In this document: positions 43,801 to 47,500 of the stretch, in pieces
How positions within the stretch are numbered: position 1 is the stretch's first letter
Layout of the letters: each line of letters opens with the position of its first letter
Assembly (NCBI GenBank): GCA_905221605.1
Contig: CAJNDS010002215.1
Coordinates: forward strand, 512,501-560,000
Length of the DNA: 47,500 nucleotides
Direction of reading: 5' to 3'
Source of the DNA: Symbiodinium natans
Lineage: Eukaryota > Sar > Dinophyceae > Suessiales > Symbiodiniaceae
Translations under genes and position numbers: made by a program
The notes under the pieces: model-generated
Told to the model about the DNA's origin: nothing
Databases searched by the model: none
What the model saw: only the letters and a program-made list of their open reading frames with translations

Positions 43801-46800
43801 TATCAACCTTGATATGTTACGTTCCTCCTGATCTCCTCTGCATGTTGGCGTACAAGCCAATCTAGCCGTGGACGCTCGTCAGGCATAGATGGCTGCTTAC
43901 CTCTTGTGTAAGCCCCGAGTTCAACAAACCTGCCAGGCTGCTTAAATTTGTGAACTGGTGAGTTTCGCGAGCGCGGAGGTGAACTAGGGAAAATCATGGT
44001 AAAGTATGTCTACACAGTTTTTCCGTCACCCATGGCCTCACTTGAGGGAAGGGTCGAGTGACAGCGTACAACAGCGAGAGTGCAATGTTCGACAGGACCT
44101 GTGCAAAGATTCAACGGCATGCCCTGCACGAAGGACACCTTCCCTTCCACCATCTTTGGGAGCCCCCCAAGCCCTCCGGCAAAAGTTCGGGCTCATTGGC
44201 CACCCCGCGCAAGCAGCCATGAGCGCACGGGCCGGACGGAAGTGTGTCCACGATCACGGAGCGAGCACAGAGGCTGGTAGTGAGGCCACAAAACATCCAT
44301 TCAACCCTGATAGCCGAAGCCCAGAGTGAGTGCCCAATGCTTATTGTGTTTCGGAGAAGTCTTCACTTGCAAGCGAACCAATACAACTCTCAGATAAGAA
44401 CATTGACCCACACACTGCAAGAGCCACTCTGGTACCTGTGCAGCACATCGCCGACATGTGTGCGGACGGGATGACGAACGCAGGCGTTGTGGAATGGGAA
44501 GATCTAGAATCGCATCAAGAAACGTGAGATGCAAATTAAGCCCGGCAACATGGTCGGGCGTAGGCAAATTCAAAACTACCAATCCACAGGTTTCATGAAA
44601 GGAGCTGTAAGTTCACATTCTCGTGTTGTTCGCCACTTGACTTAATTTCGTGAGGGGGTGCGCTCGCCCCTGACAGACATCGCGGCAAGACATGTCAAAG
44701 CAAGTGTTGTACGGGATTGGTCGCGCATGGTCCGCGCAAGCGCCCCCGAAGGGCTGAAATTGGGGACAGTATAAACCATGTGGAGTTGAAACTCTGCATG
44801 CCTTTGTACACCATTGCACGCCTTAGCTAGCTGAATGGCTCTTCAGGTGGTGGAGTTTGCCACGAACCTCTTCGTCACAGTTGTCCCCGTGATAGAAATG
44901 CCGGCCCATGTCATTGCGGCGCTGTCGGTCTACCCCGAGCCCGGGACTGAGACTTGAAGCATGCTTTAACTTGAGCTCACTGATGGCTCTCTGGTACATC
45001 CTTGAGCCACAGTCACAGACCTACCACCAGGCACATCCCCGAGCAAGGTAAAAACAAATGTGATTGCTTAACATTTGCCACAGCTGTCTAGCCTTGGATG
45101 TGAAAGAGCAACAGCACATGCATCAAGTGCTCTGTGGCACCATGCCCGAGTGCCATGCTGGGCGCAAGGCTCGCTTGCCATGCGGGCCCCTTCGAAGTGC
45201 CAGTGACGCGGGAGCGCATCTACAAGGACCCAAGTTTGCCTCGGAGTTGGATTGGAATCGTTGGGTGTCATTCCGCCAAAAGAATCCAGATCGCGGGGCT
45301 GGTCTTCACTATCAGTAGACCTCCGAGTCGACCCCCGAAGCTGCAGGGGTCAGGGCCGTGGTAGCCAAACCACCCCGTCGGAATGTAGAAATAGGAAGTA
45401 ACCGTTAACGTCGCTGAGGGTAGTAGAACCTTTGTCTTCTCAGAAACGGTTGCCCCCCCCCCTCCCCACCCGCAGGGAAACTGCACAAGCACGACCCGAA
45501 CGATCTTGTGACTCCAGGAAGTCTTGTGTGTTGGCAAGGCAGGGCAGCTGCTTTGCTTTGCGGGGAGAGGTGGCCTCAAGCACTGAACGCAACACCACAG
45601 ACTCCAAAGCTTCTCCAAGGCTTCATCAAAGGCTTCTTGTCTTGACTCGGTAAGCTTCTGAAACTCGAAGACCAGAGCCGTGTCCTAAAGCAGGCCTCCA
45701 CCCTGCTGTTCGCTGCGGACGTCCTCAAAGATGTTGCGGCCATGTTTCCAAGCAGGCCCGGCTTGGTGAGACTCGTCGCATGCACATCCTGCACTCTCAC
45801 ATCCCAGACACCACCTGCAAGGCGCTTTTCAGCCTTAAGCGAACTTTGAATCGACCGCAGAAAAGTCGGCTGACGGATCATCATGTGCTTGAAGATGCTG
45901 TGCAGGTATGTGCACGTTGGTGGCGACGAGGCAAGGTTCGAAATATGGCAGGAAAGCGAACACGTCAGGCAGGGGAGCGCCGCATGTGCTTGCGGAGGAT
46001 GGTTCGCGGTTTCAAGGGCTTCGGGTACGTTGAATGAATCTCCACAGGGATCTGGGAGGGTGTGCATATACAGAGAATCTGTCAGGGTTCAAGAAATGCT
46101 AACAAAGCGACCAGACGACTCGGTATCGAGCTGTTCAGCCATTGAACCCATGGTGAGTCAAAGTCTCCCGGGAATGCAGAGCCAAGGATTGCTTAAGGAT
46201 TGTAAATGCCAGCGTCCCGATTCTAAGCCCACAAAGAATGAGGGCTTGGGTGGGGCCGTTAGGATGGACGAAAGCTTGAAGTGGTTGCGAGAAAAAAGCT
46301 AAAAGCCAGAAAGCCACAGCTTGGCCAGGGCCTTCGCGGGTCTTGCAGGGCTTCGCAACCTGGGACCAGATGTTATGGAGGCCTCGGTTCGTATACGAAC
46401 CAGAGTTCTGTCAGAGAGCGGGTTTGCCTCTTCAGGTTCGGAGTGTTTCCTCGGAGGGCAGATTAAGGCAAAGCAGTCGCATGCTGCTCCAATTTCTCGA
46501 GCCCGATAGAGCCGAAGCTGCGGGTGTGAGGCCTGGTTCTGCGCAGTGGGGAAAATCCTGAAGGACTGGTGACTTGTGAGCCGACTTGTGTTCTATTGTG
46601 ACACTTCGGAGCATTTCAGAGCATTTCGGAGCCGATTGGACTTCTAACGGTACTCTCGAATCGCTGGCGGTGAGCTTGGTGTCGCCACTATGTCTTTGTG
46701 GCTTCTTTCGTTTCGCGATATGTTTCAGTCATGTGTTCTTCATTGGATCACATCCGCAAATCGAGGCTTCTCCGTGTATCAGAGTCTGTCAGCGAGTCTA

Positions 46801-47102
46801 TCAGAGTCAATCAGGTTCTTTCTTGATGGTTCTTGACTTGGGCCGGCAGGAGCTTGGAAAGCAGCCCATCATGCGACATGGTGAAACTTGGGGTTGCGTC
46901 TGCAAAAAGTCGTGCAAGGTCAGACCTGTATTGAACATCTCTCGACTGCAAGAGTTCCAAATCTCCAATTTGGAAGAACTGCAAAGGGCTTCTTCGCGAC
47001 TTACAGCCCAACTCCATCCGATGCCCCAATTCACCATCAGGGAACTGATGAGTCTGAACATCATGTGACTGTGCCTAGGTGGGACGACCACTTTGCCGAG
47101 AG
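40823..47102 (+). CDS. GH20 beta-N-acetylhexosaminidase, multi-exon gene, partial
   Basis: The gene encodes a family GH20 glycosidase, which removes terminal GlcNAc or GalNAc from glycans or chitin oligomers by substrate-assisted catalysis. Twelve short exons carry GH20 motifs in order: WRGLHLDV, MATYK, NVFHWHLTDDQ, FYSQDDVRE, VPVIEMPAH, a GPFEVPV loop, VLCVGK, VLKDVAAMFPS, the catalytic HVGGDE, VQEMLTKR, LEELQR and WDDHF. The catalytic Asp-Glu pair in GGDE is intact. The usual PEIDMPGH is PVIEMPAH here, so a normally acidic position is Val and the Gly is Ala. Not found: the N-terminal GH20b-like domain and signal peptide, the strand between HWHLTDDQ and FYSQDD, and the 3' end. Nine of ten checked introns start GC, GA or GT in correct phase. 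Cellular location cannot be judged without the N-terminus; family members are usually secreted or lysosomal. Confidence 0.9.
41037..41067 (+). CDS. GH20 exon: LYIKAMATYK (31 bp)
   Basis: Reads LYIKAMATYK, the 'lid.Ma.yK.N' helix. Both flanking introns (140 and 143 bp) are GC...AG and keep phase. The join leads directly into ANVFHW. Confidence 0.88.
41211..41260 (+). CDS. GH20 exon: ANVFHWHLTDDQAWRL
   Basis: Reads ANVFHWHLTDDQAWRL, practically the canonical GH20 'lNvfHwHltDdqgwr.e'. It is the clearest single diagnostic exon of this gene. Donor GC at 41261. Confidence 0.96.
43034..43104 (+). CDS. Possible GH20 exon: DLEALLGA (weak)
   Basis: The frame ends PKPQDLEALLGA at a GT donor (43105). 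GH20 proteins have 'yP.Lt.iGa.r' between HWHLTDDQ and FYSQDD, so order fits. The acceptor after CAG at 43031-43033 would keep phase with the previous exon, but the segment is longer than usual. Confidence 0.25.
43214..43240 (+). CDS. GH20 exon: FYSQDDVRE (27 bp)
   Basis: Reads FYSQDDVRE, the GH20 'yYtq.eirevv.yA' segment. It joins in phase 0 to VVEFA across a 1606-bp intron starting GC at 43241. Confidence 0.88.
44847..44938 (+). CDS. GH20 exon: VVPVIEMPAHVIAAL
   Basis: Reads VVEFATNLFVTVVPVIEMPA and continues HVIAALSVYP. It matches '.vv.yA..rgi.viPEiDmPGHa.aal..yPe'. The His is kept; the usual Glu after Pro is Val, and the Gly before His is Ala. Donor GC at 44939 splits a Glu codon. Confidence 0.95.
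45169..45226 (+). CDS. GH20 exon: ACHAGPFEVPVTRERIYK
   Basis: Completes the Glu codon, then reads LACHAGPFEVPVTRERIYK. This is the loop between the PEIDMPGH strand and 'dvlCaG'. The best-fitting 3' end is a GA donor at 45227, giving IYK followed by EVLCVG. Confidence 0.88.
45518..45538 (+). CDS. GH20 micro-exon: EVLCVGK (21 bp)
   Basis: Only 21 bases, reading EVLCVGK, equal to the GH20 'dv.CaGk' motif. It lies between CTCCAG and a GC donor at 45539, with phase 0 on both sides. Confidence 0.8.
45691..45755 (+). CDS. GH20 exon: FAADVLKDVAAMFPS
   Basis: Reads QASTLLFAADVLKDVAAMFP then S. It matches '.t..fl..vl.Ev..lFps.yiHiGGDE' just before the catalytic strand. Donor GC at 45756 splits the Arg codon. 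Confidence 0.93.
45906..45947 (+). CDS. GH20 exon: catalytic HVGGDE
   Basis: Reads RYVHVGGDEARFEI. H[IV]GGDE is the catalytic signature of GH20: Asp orients the substrate acetamido group and Glu is the acid/base. Acceptor GTGCAG; donor GC at 45948 splits the Trp codon. Confidence 0.96.
46086..46122 (+). CDS. GH20 exon: WVQEMLTKRPDDS
   Basis: Completes Trp and reads VQEMLTKRPDDS, the 'W..s...q..m.......' helix after GGDE. Joins keep phase; donor GT at 46123. Confidence 0.8.
46955..46987 (+). CDS. GH20 exon: SNLEELQR
   Basis: Reads FQISNLEELQR, fitting '...s..eLq.yf..r'. Phase 0 to the previous exon; acceptor GAGAG... at 46951-46954, GC donor at 46988. The frame is open on both sides, so the boundaries are moderately sure. 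Confidence 0.65.
47079..47102 (+). CDS. Possible GH20 exon: WDDHFAE
   Basis: Reads WDDHFAE after CCTAG and before a GC donor at 47103. GH20 proteins have a '..WdE' strand here. At least one exon between LEELQR and this piece is missing, so the assignment is tentative. Confidence 0.45.
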
Positions 47103-47500
47103 GCCGTGGTGCACGAAACTGTGCCCCAATGCAGAAGAGGCCTGCAGTTCCAAGACCTGCAGGGCTTCCCATTGTAGATCCAGTTCAGCGAGCGCTTCAG
47201 AACCGTCTGTCCCATGCAACTGAAACTAGCTACCACGTCGACATGCAATGTGGAAGTTAGAAGGAAGCCCCCCCCGAACAGCCGTGGAAGCCCCTCAGCA
47301 TCTATAGAAGGAGTGGATCATCCAAGCCTGGCGGATGACCCCACCAGTTGGGGATGGCAATGTCGGACTCCCGGGGGCTTGATGTGGGGAGGGGATGAAA
47401 ATTCTGCTCATCGCTTGATCTCCTGCATCTGTCTGGACATTTTGTCTTACTGTAGCTTGTGGCTGGTGCCCGGTCTGGGTATGCACGCAAGTGTGGACAG
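47103..47500. other. Window end, no further exon recognised
   Basis: The GH20 gene should continue (last barrel strands), but nothing after 47102 could be matched with confidence. Confidence 0.3.

Noticed and set aside
45999-46037. RNA-recognition-motif RNP1-like peptide GFKGFGYVE
   Set aside because: It looked like an RRM at first, but the flanking segments proved to be GH20 (FPS, HVGGDE, VQEML) in other frames. Phase-consistent splicing puts this peptide inside the intron 45948-46085.
1-47500. Bacterial operons, CRISPR arrays, phage or defence systems, tRNA genes, spliced-leader relics
   Set aside because: No regularly spaced repeats, no tRNA B-box (GGTTCGANNCC) with a fold, no full DinoSL-like word and no prokaryotic gene packing were seen on reading both strands.

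Overview
This looks like nuclear DNA of a dinoflagellate, most likely Symbiodiniaceae/Suessiales. No long single-exon gene is present. The two recognisable genes are cut into exons of roughly 20-90 bp, and most of the introns I could check begin with GC rather than GT and end in AG, often AG|G, a known dinoflagellate habit. There are degenerate TTTAGGG tracts, long C homopolymers and no bacterial-style operons. The organism call is inference; no rRNA, tRNA, spliced-leader relic or species marker was found.

Layout, all recognised coding on the + strand. (1) 1 to about 17.0 kb: no gene I can name; simple repeats, a telomere-like tract and a few unassigned protein-like open stretches, with one possible PAS-domain fragment at 15.0 kb. 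(2) About 17.1-27.7 kb: a multi-exon gene for a GAF-domain 3',5'-cyclic nucleotide phosphodiesterase. GAF pieces lie at 17.57-18.86 kb. Class I PDE catalytic pieces run from 19.85 to 27.69 kb in canonical order: HNxxH, HDxDH, NDNSVLENHH, ILATDM, the W..xxxQEL helix, and the QxxF purine clamp. A roughly 1.2 kb block of C-tracts and a GCGGAGGGC minisatellite lies in an intron near its 3' end. (3) 27.7-40.8 kb: no recognised gene. (4) 40.82 kb to the window end: a multi-exon gene for a GH20 beta-N-acetylhexosaminidase, with WRGLHLDV, NVFHWHLTDDQ, the PxIEMPxH strand and the catalytic HVGGDE motif in order; its 5' part was not found and it may continue past the window.

Splice boundaries were inferred by matching family motifs, reading phase and GC/GT/GA...AG ends. 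Seventeen successive joins keep phase; other boundaries are estimates, and some exons of both genes are missing from this annotation. The PDE would hydrolyse cAMP and/or cGMP and the GH20 would remove terminal GlcNAc/GalNAc. Nothing suggests they share a pathway; they are only neighbours on the same strand. I see no defence system, mobile element with coding capacity, CRISPR array or virus.
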